Below are positions 9,416-17,333 of a DNA stretch of 45,892 nucleotides, in pieces. The notes below the pieces were generated by a model. It was not told the origin of the DNA. It saw nothing but the letters and a program-made list of their open reading frames with translations, and ran no database searches. Numbering within the stretch: position 1 is the stretch's first letter; every line of letters starts with the position of its first letter. Position numbers and translations under genes: made by a program. Source of the DNA: Rubritepida sp. (GTDB taxonomy: Bacteria; Pseudomonadota; Alphaproteobacteria; Acetobacterales; Acetobacteraceae); assembly GCA_028291455.1 (NCBI GenBank), contig JAQGHY010000047.1, positions 1-45,892 of the forward strand, in the 5' to 3' direction.

Positions 9416-10414
9416 ATGAACTTCTTCGGCTCCTTCCCCAACACCCGCATGCGGCGCAACCGCCGCGATGTCTGGACGCGCAAGCTCGTCGCCGAGAACG
9501 TGCTGACGGCGGGCGACCTCATCTGGCCGATCTTCCTCACCGACGGCGAGAACAGGATCGAGCCGGTCGAGAGCATGCCCGGCATCGTGCGCGTCTCGGT
9601 GGACCGCGCGGCGGAGCATGTGGCGGAGGCGGTGTCGCTCGGCATTCCCGCCGTCGCGCTCTTCCCCTTTACGCCGCTGGAGGCTCGTGACGAGGAAGGC
9701 ACCGGCGCGCTCGATACCAACAACCTCATGTGCCGCGGCGCGCGCGCGCTGAAGGCGGCCTATCCCGATCTCGGACTGATCGGCGATGTCGCGCTCGATA
9801 CCTATACCAGCCACGGGCACGACGGCGTGCTGCGCGACGGCTACGTCCACAACGAGGACACGGTCGAGATCCTCTGCCGGCAGGCGCTCGCGATGGCGCG
9901 TGCCGGCGTGGACGTGATCGCGCCTTCGGACATGATGGACGGCCGCGTCGGCAGCATCCGCAAGGCGCTGGACGACGCCGGGCTGATCCACACGCGCATC
10001 ATGAGCTATGCGGCGAAATACGCCTCGGGTTTCTACGCGCCCTTCCGCGACGCGGTCGGCAGCACCGGCGCGCTGCGGGGCGACAAGAAGACTTACCAGA
10101 TGGATCCCGCCAACAGCGACGAAGCCCTGCGCGAAGTCGCGCTCGACATCTCCGAGGGCGCTGACATGGTGATGGTGAAGCCCGGCCTGCCCTATCTCGA
10201 CATCATCTATCGGGTGAAGGCGGAGTTCGGCGTACCGACCTTCGCCTACCAGGTGAGCGGCGAGTATTCGATGCTGATGGCCGCGGTCGAGCGCGGATGG
10301 CTCGACCATGACCGCGCGATGATGGAGGCGCTGATTGCCTTCAAGCGCGCGGGTGCCAATGGCGTGCTGACCTACTTCGCCCTCAAGGCCGCACGCCTGC
10401 TCAAGTCCGGCTGA
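9416..10414 (+). CDS. hemB: Delta-aminolevulinic acid dehydratase (porphobilinogen synthase)
   Basis: At 332 residues this has standard family length. The two active-site lysines are present: K201 in SYAAKYASGFY and the Schiff-base K255 in MVKPGLPYLD. The metal-site region reads DVALDTYTSHGHDG, with Asp in place of the zinc-binding cysteines, as in Mg-type alphaproteobacterial HemB. The enzyme condenses two 5-aminolevulinate molecules to porphobilinogen in tetrapyrrole synthesis. An AAGGG ribosome site lies just before the ATG. The gene ends in a hairpin shared with the convergent esterase gene. Confidence 0.97.
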   Translation: MNFFGSFPNTRMRRNRRDVWTRKLVAENVLTAGDLIWPIFLTDGENRIEPVESMPGIVRVSVDRAAEHVAEAVSLGIPAVALFPFTPLEARDEEGTGALDTNNLMCRGARALKAAYPDLGLIGDVALDTYTSHGHDGVLRDGYVHNEDTVEILCRQALAMARAGVDVIAPSDMMDGRVGSIRKALDDAGLIHTRIMSYAAKYASGFYAPFRDAVGSTGALRGDKKTYQMDPANSDEALREVALDISEGADMVMVKPGLPYLDIIYRVKAEFGVPTFAYQVSGEYSMLMAAVERGWLDHDRAMMEALIAFKRAGANGVLTYFALKAARLLKSG

Positions 10415-10433
10415 GGCCAAGCCCCAGCCGGAC
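10405..10433. terminator. Hairpin between convergent hemB and esterase genes
   Basis: A perfect 9-base inverted repeat, GTCCGGCTG (10405-10413) and CAGCCGGAC (10425-10433), encloses an 11-base loop and covers the hemB stop codon. It lies in the 25-base gap between convergent genes, so it could serve as a bidirectional terminator. There is no T-run after either arm, so intrinsic termination is not certain. Confidence 0.55.
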
Positions 10434-10439
10434 CCTGCT

Positions 10440-11519
10440 TCAGCGGCGGCGCCGCGTCGGCATCGCCGGCGCTTCCACCGGCGCGGGCATGGCCGCGAAG
10501 GCGGCACGGAGGAAACCGCCCATCTCCTGCTGCGCGGCGCGGGCCTTCGTCAGCACCGCATCGGCGCCGAAGAACTCGTGCGTCACGCCCGGATAGACGG
10601 TGCGCCGGACGAGCGTGCCCTGCCGGCGCATCGCCACCTCCAGCCGCGCCCCGTCATCCTGCAGCGGGTCGATCTGTGCATTGATGATCAGCGCGGGCGG
10701 CAGTCCCGCGAGATTGGCCCGCTCATAGAGCGCGAGCCGGGGATCCTCGAGGTCACGCGGACTATTGGTGTAGTTGCGGACGAACCAGTTGATCATGGGG
10801 CGGTTCAGTGGCTTCGCACCGGCGTAGCGGTCGTAGGACGGGGTCTCTGTATCGGTTCCGGCGACGGGATAGATAATGCCCATCGCGACCGGCAGCGGCA
10901 GGCGAAGATCCCGTGCGGCGATGCCGACGTTCAGCGCCAGGCTGGCGCCGGCGCTCTCGCCGACGACCGCGGCACGATAGGGATCGGCACCCAGCGCCGA
11001 ACGGTTGGCGGTAGCCCAGCGCCAGGCGTTGATCGCGTCGTCATGCGCGCTCGGGAAGCGGAATTCCGGCCCCTGCCGGTAATGCACCGACAGCACGACC
11101 GCACCGGTTTCCGCCGCCAGCGCACGGGCCGAGCTGTCGTAGGTGTCAAGGTCGGCGATGACCCAGCCGCCCCCATGGAAATAGACGATGAGCGGCAGCG
11201 GGCCGGCGGCGCCCACGGGCGTGTAGATGCGCGCCAGCAGCGGCCCGCCCACCGGCATCGGGATCGCGACATCCATCGCCCGCGCGACGGGACGCGGCTC
11301 GACGGGGCGGCCGGCGTTGCGCAGCTGCGCCTTTACCGCATCCGCCAGGCTCGGCTGCTTGCGCGCATCGGCCGGCGTCAGCGTCTCGATGGGCAAAGGG
11401 TGAAGCGAGGCGAAAGTTCGAAGCAGCGCCTCCATTTCCGGATCGGCCTCACCAGAGGGATCGGCAGCGCAAGCGGCCAGGAAGGCCGGGGAGGCCAGCA
11501 ACATTCGACGAGAAAACAT
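10440..11519 (-). CDS. Alpha/beta hydrolase, hormone-sensitive-lipase-type esterase, putative lipoprotein
   Basis: Starting at ATG 11519 (MFSRRMLLASPAFLAAC) the product is 359 residues. The frame is open far upstream, but that part mirrors another gene. The N-terminus ends in a lipobox (LAAC, Cys17), suggesting a lipid-anchored periplasmic or outer-membrane enzyme. Family motifs are complete: oxyanion HGGG (115-118), nucleophile Ser189 in GESAG, Asp284 in IDPLQDDG, and His314 in VTHEFF. HSL-family enzymes hydrolyse esters of short to medium acyl chains or small aromatic substrates. A lipoprotein signal is less common in this mostly cytosolic family. The C-terminus ends in a short Arg run. Confidence 0.87.
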   Translation of the reverse strand: MFSRRMLLASPAFLAACAADPSGEADPEMEALLRTFASLHPLPIETLTPADARKQPSLADAVKAQLRNAGRPVEPRPVARAMDVAIPMPVGGPLLARIYTPVGAAGPLPLIVYFHGGGWVIADLDTYDSSARALAAETGAVVLSVHYRQGPEFRFPSAHDDAINAWRWATANRSALGADPYRAAVVGESAGASLALNVGIAARDLRLPLPVAMGIIYPVAGTDTETPSYDRYAGAKPLNRPMINWFVRNYTNSPRDLEDPRLALYERANLAGLPPALIINAQIDPLQDDGARLEVAMRRQGTLVRRTVYPGVTHEFFGADAVLTKARAAQQEMGGFLRAAFAAMPAPVEAPAMPTRRRR

Positions 11520-11584
11520 GGGGGGATGCCTAGGGCTCGAGGGGAAGCGAGCCGTCAACGCATCCCAGTGCGATCCGTTGCAAA

Positions 11585-12430
11585 TCAGCCGGCCAGGAAG
11601 CCCGCCACCAGTTCGACCTGCGCGGTGTCCATCAACGCCGGGGCATGGCCGCATCCGGATATGGTCTCGACGCGCACGCCGGGGGCCTCGCCCATTCGTG
11701 CGGCGTCGCCGGAAAGCAACAGGTCGGAGCTTTCGCCGCGCAGCACCAAAACGGGGCGCTGCACGCAGAGCTTCCAAAGTTCCCAGAGATCCACATCGAC
11801 GATGGGCCCTTCCATCGCCTGCGAGATCGCGGGGTCGTAATGCAGGACGAGCTGGCCATCGGGCTGCATGCGCGCGCTGTGCTCGGCCATGTGGCTCCAC
11901 TGCGCATCGGTGAGCCGGCCGAAGGGCGCATGGACGCGGCGCAGATGCTCCTCCACCGCGGCCATGTCGGCGAAGACCGGCATCTCCTGGAGATAGTCGC
12001 GAATGCGCTGGAGTGCCGCGGCGGGAATGAAGGGGCCGATATCGTTCAGCACCATCCGCCGCATCGCCACGCCCGGCACGGCGCAAAGCCCCATGCCGAT
12101 CAGCCCGCCCATCGAGGTGCCGACCCAGTCGAATTCACCGAGTTCCGCCAGCAGCGGCAGCAGCACGGGCACATAGTTCGGCACGGCGTAGAGCTTGCCC
12201 GAGGGCAGCCAGCCGGAAAGCCCGCGCCCGGGAATGTCCGGGCAGATCACCCGGCGCCCCTGCGCCGCGAGATGTTGCGCCAGAACATCGAAGTCGCGGC
12301 CGTTGCGCGTCAGCCCATGGACGCAGACGACGGGTTTGCCATGCGCCGGCCCCCATTCGGTCCAACGCAGCGAGACCGCCCCTTCGTCCAGCGTGCTGCG
12401 GAGCGCGCCCAGCCTTGGAGCGTCCTGCAC
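11585..12430 (-). CDS. Alpha/beta hydrolase fold protein
   Basis: I start this at GTG 12430, two bases after the CoA-transferase stop, giving 281 residues (VQDAPRLGALRSTLDEG). Canonical hydrolase features are VCVHGLTRNGRDFD (HG 38-39), the nucleophile elbow GTSMGG (Ser106), and a late His262 in GCGHAP. The acid could be Asp236 in GESSDLL. There is no signal peptide, so it is cytosolic. The tight spacing implies co-transcription with the family-III CoA transferase; a role in hydrolysing or processing the same acyl compound is plausible but unproven. The chemistry (esterase, C-C hydrolase, thioesterase) cannot be told. Confidence 0.85.
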   Translation of the reverse strand: MQDAPRLGALRSTLDEGAVSLRWTEWGPAHGKPVVCVHGLTRNGRDFDVLAQHLAAQGRRVICPDIPGRGLSGWLPSGKLYAVPNYVPVLLPLLAELGEFDWVGTSMGGLIGMGLCAVPGVAMRRMVLNDIGPFIPAAALQRIRDYLQEMPVFADMAAVEEHLRRVHAPFGRLTDAQWSHMAEHSARMQPDGQLVLHYDPAISQAMEGPIVDVDLWELWKLCVQRPVLVLRGESSDLLLSGDAARMGEAPGVRVETISGCGHAPALMDTAQVELVAGFLAG

Positions 12431-12432
12431 GC

Positions 12433-13686
12433 TCAGACGATCCCCTTGGCGCGAAGCCCGGCGATATCCTCGGCACTCATGCCCAGCAGCCCGCCGAGGA
12501 CGGAATCGCTGTGCTCGCCGAGCGACGGCGGGGCCGAGCGGTAGTCGGGTGGCGTGGCTGAGAGCTTCACGGGATTGGCGATCACCTCGATCTCGGCACC
12601 CGTCACATGGGTCATCTTCACGACCATCTCGCGCGCGATCACATGCGGATCGGCAAAGACGTCCTTCAGCGTATTGATCGGACCGCAGCCGATCTTCAAC
12701 GCCTCCAGGGCCTCGACCCATTCGGTCGTCGTCTTGCCCTTCATGACAGGCGTCAGCGTCTGGGTCACGAGATCGCGATTGGCGACACGCTGCGGGTTGG
12801 TGGCGAAGCGCGGATCGCTCAGCATGTGGTCCAGCCCGAAATTCTTGCAGAAGCGCTCGAAGGTCGGATCGTTGCCCACGGCGAGGATGAGGTAGCCGTC
12901 CTTCGTCGGATATTCCTGGTAGGGCGAGATATTGGGGTGCTGGTTGCCCAGGCGCGGCGGATTCTCCCGCGTGGCCAGGTAGTTCATGCCCTGGTTAGCG
13001 AGCCAGGCCACGTGCGTGTCCAGCATGCCGATGTCGACCTGCTGGCCCTCGCCCGTCGCGTGACGGTGGTTGATCGCTGCCAGGATGCCGATGCAGCCGT
13101 AAAGGCCCGCAAAGAGGTCGGCCACGGGAACGCCGACCTTCTGCGGCGAACCCGTGGGCTCACCCGTCAGCGACATGACGCCGCCCATCGCCTGGATCAG
13201 CGCGTCATAACCCGGGCGCGGGGCGTAGGGACCGGTCTGGCCGAAGCCGGTGATGGAGCAGTAGATCAGCTTGGGGTAGGTGTCCTTCAGCTGCTCGTAG
13301 CCCAGGCCGTACTTTGCGAGCGCGCCGACCTTGAAATTCTCCACCAGGATGTCGCAATGGGCGAGCAGCCGCTGGATGATCGCCTGCCCCTCGGGCTTGG
13401 AGATATCGACCGTGACGGACTGCTTGTTGCGGTTCACGCCGAGGAAATAGGCGCTCTCCTTCGTCTCCGGCCAGAAGGGCGGCGCGAAACCGCGGGTGTC
13501 GTCGCCCGATTCCGGCTTCTCGATCTTGATGATCTCGGCACCGAGGTCGCCCAACATCTGCGTGCAGGTCGGGCCCGCCAGGACACGGGTGAGATCGAGG
13601 ACGCGCAGGCCGCGCAACGGGCCGGAAGGCTGCGGACCCGAAGGCTGCGGGCCAGAAGGCTGCGGGCCGGAAGGCTGGGCTGACAT
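12433..13686 (-). CDS. Family-III (CaiB/BaiF) CoA transferase with N-terminal QPSGP repeat
   Basis: The 417-residue protein matches the CaiB/BaiF family from about residue 24: LRGLRVLDLTRVLAGPTCTQML, GAEIIKIEKP, then the catalytic Asp161 in PGYDALIQAMGG, the residue that forms the acyl-anhydride intermediate. These enzymes move CoA between organic acids such as formyl/oxalyl, succinyl/malyl or carnitine-type pairs; the substrate here cannot be assigned. Residues 4-23 are four perfect copies of Gln-Pro-Ser-Gly-Pro, an extension I do not associate with the family. An alternative start after the repeat would need a non-ATG codon. It is followed directly by an alpha/beta hydrolase gene. Confidence 0.9.
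   Translation of the reverse strand: MSAQPSGPQPSGPQPSGPQPSGPLRGLRVLDLTRVLAGPTCTQMLGDLGAEIIKIEKPESGDDTRGFAPPFWPETKESAYFLGVNRNKQSVTVDISKPEGQAIIQRLLAHCDILVENFKVGALAKYGLGYEQLKDTYPKLIYCSITGFGQTGPYAPRPGYDALIQAMGGVMSLTGEPTGSPQKVGVPVADLFAGLYGCIGILAAINHRHATGEGQQVDIGMLDTHVAWLANQGMNYLATRENPPRLGNQHPNISPYQEYPTKDGYLILAVGNDPTFERFCKNFGLDHMLSDPRFATNPQRVANRDLVTQTLTPVMKGKTTTEWVEALEALKIGCGPINTLKDVFADPHVIAREMVVKMTHVTGAEIEVIANPVKLSATPPDYRSAPPSLGEHSDSVLGGLLGMSAEDIAGLRAKGIV
13618..13677 (-). repeat. Four tandem 15-base coding repeats (QPSGP) in the CoA transferase start
   Basis: Four head-to-tail 15-base units, each reading CAG CCT TCN GGN CCG on the minus strand, encode residues 4-23. Differences are confined to third codon positions. 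Because the unit is a multiple of three, copy-number change would alter length without shifting the frame. Confidence 0.9.
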
Positions 13687-13694
13687 GGCGGAGA

Positions 13695-13724
13695 AATCCC
13701 TGAGAAGATCGTTCCCCAGGGATT
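13695..13724 (-). terminator. Inverted repeat between the oxidase-like gene and the CoA transferase
   Basis: AATCCCTG (13695-13702) and CAGGGATT (13717-13724) form a perfect 8-base stem around a 14-base loop. On the minus strand it follows the pyridoxamine-oxidase-like gene and precedes the CoA transferase ATG by 8 bases. The downstream arm ends in TTTCT, so it may terminate the upstream transcript, or act as an operator or leader structure for the CoA transferase. Confidence 0.4.
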
Positions 13725-13743
13725 AAACGCGCCATCCGCAGGG

Positions 13744-14250
13744 TCAAGTCCGGGCGAAGGTGACCGTCTCGTTCTCGCCCGTGGTCGGGGGCTTTCCGGC
13801 GACCACCGCCTTTACGTAGCCATAGGCGAACAGGGCCGTGGAGGCGGGGCTGTCCCAATATTCGGCGCCCTGCAGCGTGACGGCGATCAGCGCCAGGTTT
13901 TCGCTTTCGGGCCCCTTGGGGAACCAGAGGCGGTTGGCCTCGCTCCAGAGCGCCTTCTGCTTCTCGACGTCCTGAGTCACCCGGGCGGTGCCCGTGGCGG
14001 AGACGAAGGACTGGCCGGAAGGGTCCGCGGAGGCCAGCAGCACTTCATGATCCCGCCCGATCTCGAGGGTCTTGGGGCTGTTCACATCGGTGAAGAACCA
14101 CACGGTCTGATCCTCGATGGCCAGGATGGTCATGGGGCGCGATTGCATCGATCCGCTTGCGTCGGTGGTCACCAACATGACGAACCGGGTCTTCTCCAAG
14201 AGGTCGCGGACCTTGATGCGGGTCTCGTCGTCATTGATCGGCTTGGTCAC
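13744..14250 (-). CDS. Pyridoxamine 5'-phosphate oxidase-like flavin-binding protein (general stress protein 26 type)
   Basis: I choose GTG 14250, which has a clear ribosome site (AAGGAG, nine bases upstream), giving 168 residues; an ATG much further upstream lacks support. The sequence has the split-barrel pattern: RFVMLVTTDASGSMQSRPM (about 22-40), then VWFFTDVNSPKTLEI, then a strand with VSATGTARV. These are typical of small FMN- or F420-binding proteins of the PNPOx superfamily, often annotated as general stress protein 26. True PdxH is longer and has other signatures. No substrate can be given. It is divergent from the aldehyde dehydrogenase gene. Confidence 0.83.
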   Translation of the reverse strand: MTKPINDDETRIKVRDLLEKTRFVMLVTTDASGSMQSRPMTILAIEDQTVWFFTDVNSPKTLEIGRDHEVLLASADPSGQSFVSATGTARVTQDVEKQKALWSEANRLWFPKGPESENLALIAVTLQGAEYWDSPASTALFAYGYVKAVVAGKPPTTGENETVTFART

Positions 14251-14380
14251 GATTCTGGGCTCCTTGTCCTGTCCCCCTTCAACCGTCCAGGGGCGCGAGG
14301 GTTGCCCCACAGGGTTATCCAAGGGTTGCCCCAAGGCACCCACCGGGGCATGGTCCCGACTACGCATGAGGACCGCCCAG

Positions 14381-15892
14381 ATGCTCGATACGCCGCTCGC
14401 CACGCCATCAGCCCCAAGCCTGGACTGCTTTGCCCTCGCCAGGCAGATGTCCGGCGTGCATTTCATCGGCGGCCGCTATGTTCCCGCCGTCAGCGGGAAG
14501 AGCTTCGCCGTGGTGAATCCGGCGACCGGCGTGGAGGTGGCGCGTGCCGCCGAGGGCGATGCGGCCGACGTGGACGCTGCCGTGCGTGACGCCGCCCGTG
14601 CCCAGAAGGATTGGGCCAAGATGCCTGCCCGCAAGCGCGGTGCGCTGGTGTATCAATGCGCCGCCATCATCCGCGAGCACCAGGAAGAGCTGGCGCGCCT
14701 GATCGCCCTGGAGACGGGCAAGGCGCTGCGCACCGAAAGTCGCGTCGAGGCCGGGACCGTCGCCGACATCCTGGAATTCTTCGGCGGCCTCGGTTCCGAG
14801 CTGAAGGGCGAGAGCGTGCCCTTCGCGCCCAACGTGCTCTCCGTGACCATTCGCGAGCCGCTGGGCGTCGTGGGGGCCATCATCCCCTGGAACGTGCCGA
14901 TGCTGCTGATGGCGCTGAAGGTCGCGCCCGCGCTGGTCGCGGGCAACACCGTCGTCGTGAAGTCGGCCGAAGAGGCGCCGCTCGCCGTGCTCCGTATCTG
15001 CGAGCTCATGAACCGCGTGCTGCCGGCCGGCTGCTTCAACATGGTCAGCGGCATGGGCCCCGAATGCGGCGCGCCGCTGGTCGAGCATCCGCTGGTCCGC
15101 AAGGTGACCTTCACCGGCTCCGTCGAGACCGGCAAGATCGTCGCCAAGGCCGCCTCGCAGAAGCTCATCCCGGTGACGCTGGAGCTGGGCGGCAAGTCGC
15201 CCATGATCGTCTTCGCCGATTGCGACTTCGCCAAGACCGTGTCCGGCGCGCTGACCTCCATGCGCTTCACCCGCCAGGGTCAGAGCTGCACGGCGGCGAG
15301 CCGCATCTACGTCGAGCGTCCCATCTTCGATGCCTTCGTGGCCGAGATGAAGAAGGCCGTGGACGCGATGGTGATGGGCGACCCGCTGGACGAGAAGACC
15401 GACATCGGAACGATCATCAGCCGTGACCAGTTCGACAAGGTCCAAGGCTTCATCGACGAGGGCAAGAAGACCGCCGGCGCTGTCGCCCATGAATGCTCTG
15501 CGATGCCGAGCGATTCCGCGCTGAAGAAGGGCCTATTCCTCCGCCCCGTGATCTTCACCGGCCTGGATGGCAGCTCGCGCCTGGTGCGTGAGGAGATCTT
15601 CGGGCCCGTTACCGTCATGCAGCCCTTCGACGACGCCGAGGCCGTGCTGGCCGAGGCGAACGACAGCGAATACGGGCTGGCGGCGAGCCTCTGGACTAAC
15701 AACCTGAAGGTGGGCCTCGACCTCGCCCACAGGCTCGAAGCCGGCCTCGTGCAGATCAACCAGAACCTGGTCGTGCAGGCCAACCTCTCCTATGGCGGCG
15801 TCAAGAGCAGCGGCCTGGGCAAGGAGGCGTCTCTCGAAGCCATGCTGGAACACTTCACTCACAAGAAGACAATCATGGTCAACATGGCATGA
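14381..15892 (+). CDS. NAD(P)-dependent aldehyde dehydrogenase
   Basis: ATG 14381 is preceded by GAGGA at eight bases, giving 503 residues; ATG 14366 is a less likely start. Family residues are in place: Asn171 in PWNVP, Lys194 in NTVVVKSAE, Glu268 in LELGGKSP, and the nucleophile Cys303 in GQSCTAASR. The substrate aldehyde cannot be assigned, although the pattern resembles betaine-aldehyde/succinate-semialdehyde type enzymes. It is oxidative and cytosolic. The stop overlaps the start of the next gene (ATGA), and that gene overlaps the glycosyltransferase, so the three are probably translated as a unit. Confidence 0.93.
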   Translation: MLDTPLATPSAPSLDCFALARQMSGVHFIGGRYVPAVSGKSFAVVNPATGVEVARAAEGDAADVDAAVRDAARAQKDWAKMPARKRGALVYQCAAIIREHQEELARLIALETGKALRTESRVEAGTVADILEFFGGLGSELKGESVPFAPNVLSVTIREPLGVVGAIIPWNVPMLLMALKVAPALVAGNTVVVKSAEEAPLAVLRICELMNRVLPAGCFNMVSGMGPECGAPLVEHPLVRKVTFTGSVETGKIVAKAASQKLIPVTLELGGKSPMIVFADCDFAKTVSGALTSMRFTRQGQSCTAASRIYVERPIFDAFVAEMKKAVDAMVMGDPLDEKTDIGTIISRDQFDKVQGFIDEGKKTAGAVAHECSAMPSDSALKKGLFLRPVIFTGLDGSSRLVREEIFGPVTVMQPFDDAEAVLAEANDSEYGLAASLWTNNLKVGLDLAHRLEAGLVQINQNLVVQANLSYGGVKSSGLGKEASLEAMLEHFTHKKTIMVNMA

Positions 15893-16458
15893 GCCTCGAT
15901 CTGACGGGCAAGACCGCCGCCGAACTCAAGGCGATGGTGGTCAATGCGGAGAATATCCTCGCAGGGCCGAACGTGAAGCAGCACGTGAAGGCCGCGGAGT
16001 TCCGTGATGCCGCGAAGCTCGCGCTGTCCACGCGCCGGGTGCTCCCGCCCGGCAGCCGGGCGGAGCCGAACCCGTCGCTCGAAGCCGCTACGGCGCGCAT
16101 CAAGTCCGTCGCGGCCGATGCGCTGATCCGCTTCGACCTCTCCCCCGCCACAGCCAAGGCGCAGGGCGTTACCACGCCGCATGCGCTGCTCTCGGCGAGC
16201 GGCGCGCCCAAGACGGGCGGCGGCGTGCGGACGAAGAAGTTCAAGCGCTGCCCCTACATCTCCTATCGCGGCGCCGGCGGCATCGCGATGCTGCAATACG
16301 CGGTGCCCCTGGAAGGCAGCGAGGGCTTCTGGTCCGGCGGCCGCACCTCGGTCGGCAGCGCCGAATCCAAGACCGGCTTCGACACGGCCATGGACGAGGA
16401 CGCCGCCGTGGCGGCCTTCTTCGAGGCCCTGACCGAGATCGCCCCCGCCCGCACGTGA
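15889..16458 (+). CDS. Conserved-looking hypothetical protein between ALDH and glycosyltransferase
   Basis: This 189-residue protein overlaps the aldehyde dehydrogenase by 4 bases (ATGA) and the glycosyltransferase by 4 bases (GTGA). The N-terminal third looks helical (SLDLTGKTAAELKAMVVNAE), with a Lys/Ala/Arg pattern. The C-terminal half has KKFKRCPYISYRGAGG and a glycine-rich stretch before an acidic end (FDTAMDEDAAVAAFFEAL). No signal peptide, membrane helix or familiar motif is visible. Codon use and the strict overlaps support it as a real gene. I do not recognise the family and assign no function. Confidence 0.75.
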   Translation: MSLDLTGKTAAELKAMVVNAENILAGPNVKQHVKAAEFRDAAKLALSTRRVLPPGSRAEPNPSLEAATARIKSVAADALIRFDLSPATAKAQGVTTPHALLSASGAPKTGGGVRTKKFKRCPYISYRGAGGIAMLQYAVPLEGSEGFWSGGRTSVGSAESKTGFDTAMDEDAAVAAFFEALTEIAPART

Positions 16459-17327
16459 GCGACGAGGCCGACGTCAGCGTCGTCATCGTCGCCTACAATT
16501 CCGCGGCGCTGCTGCCCGCCTGCCTCGCCGCCATCCCCGCCGCCTGCCCCGTCATCCTCGTGGACAATGCGAGCCCGGACGGTAGCGCGGATGCGGCGCT
16601 GGCCGCCAGGCCGGATGCGCGGATCATCCGCGCACCTCGGAACCTCGGCTTCGGGCGGGGTGCCAATGCCGGCTTCGCGCAGGTCACCACGGAATTCGGC
16701 GTGCTGCTGAACGCCGATGCGAAGCTGGAGCCAGCCACCATCGCCGGCCTCCTCGCCGCAGCGCGCCGCCATCCCGGCGCCGCGCTGCTGGCGCCCGAGG
16801 TCATCGCACCCGACGGCACCATGCAGTTCGGCCACGACCTGCCGTTCCGGCGGCTGCGCGGGCCGGTCGTGCCGCCTTCCGGAGATGCCTGCTGCTGGTA
16901 TGTCGGCGGCTCCGCGATGTTCCTGCGCATGTCGGCCTTCCGCGCCATCGGCGGCTTCGACCCCGCGATCTTTCTCTATTTCGAGGATGACGACCTCTGC
17001 CTTCGCATGCGCGCGGCCGGGCATTCACTGATGCATGTCTCCGGCGTGCGCGTGCTGCACGAGGGCGGCGCCAGCAGCGCGCCTTCGCCCCGGCTCGACT
17101 GGTGGAAGGCCTTTCACCAGGGCTGGTCCCGCCTGCATATCGAGGCGAAGCACCACGGAAGCGCCGCGGCCTGGAAGCTCGTGCTGCGCGAGTGGCCGGT
17201 GCTGACGCTGAAATCCGCGCTGCGCCGGGGCGATGCCAGGCGCGATAAATGGTCCGGCCGAGCGGCGGGAATGCGCGCCTGGATGAGCGGAAAACGGGCC
17301 ACCGAAATCGGCCTGGGCACGCCCTAG
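16455..17327 (+). CDS. Family 2 glycosyltransferase
   Basis: The start is GTG 16455, overlapping the previous stop, giving 290 residues. It has a GT-A fold: VSVVIVAYNSAALLPACL (7-24), VDNASPDGSAD (36-46), NLGFGRGANAGF (63-74), the metal-binding-type NAD in LLNADAKL (84-91), and FEDDDLCLRM (176-185), where the catalytic base is expected. It resembles rhamnosyl-type GT2 enzymes that add sugars to surface polysaccharide or lipid carriers. No membrane segment is visible, so it is probably cytosolic or membrane-peripheral. Its coupling with an aldehyde dehydrogenase is unusual. No other glycan genes are nearby, so the acceptor is unknown. Confidence 0.9.
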   Translation: MSDEADVSVVIVAYNSAALLPACLAAIPAACPVILVDNASPDGSADAALAARPDARIIRAPRNLGFGRGANAGFAQVTTEFGVLLNADAKLEPATIAGLLAAARRHPGAALLAPEVIAPDGTMQFGHDLPFRRLRGPVVPPSGDACCWYVGGSAMFLRMSAFRAIGGFDPAIFLYFEDDDLCLRMRAAGHSLMHVSGVRVLHEGGASSAPSPRLDWWKAFHQGWSRLHIEAKHHGSAAAWKLVLREWPVLTLKSALRRGDARRDKWSGRAAGMRAWMSGKRATEIGLGTP

Positions 17328-17333
17328 GCTGTC

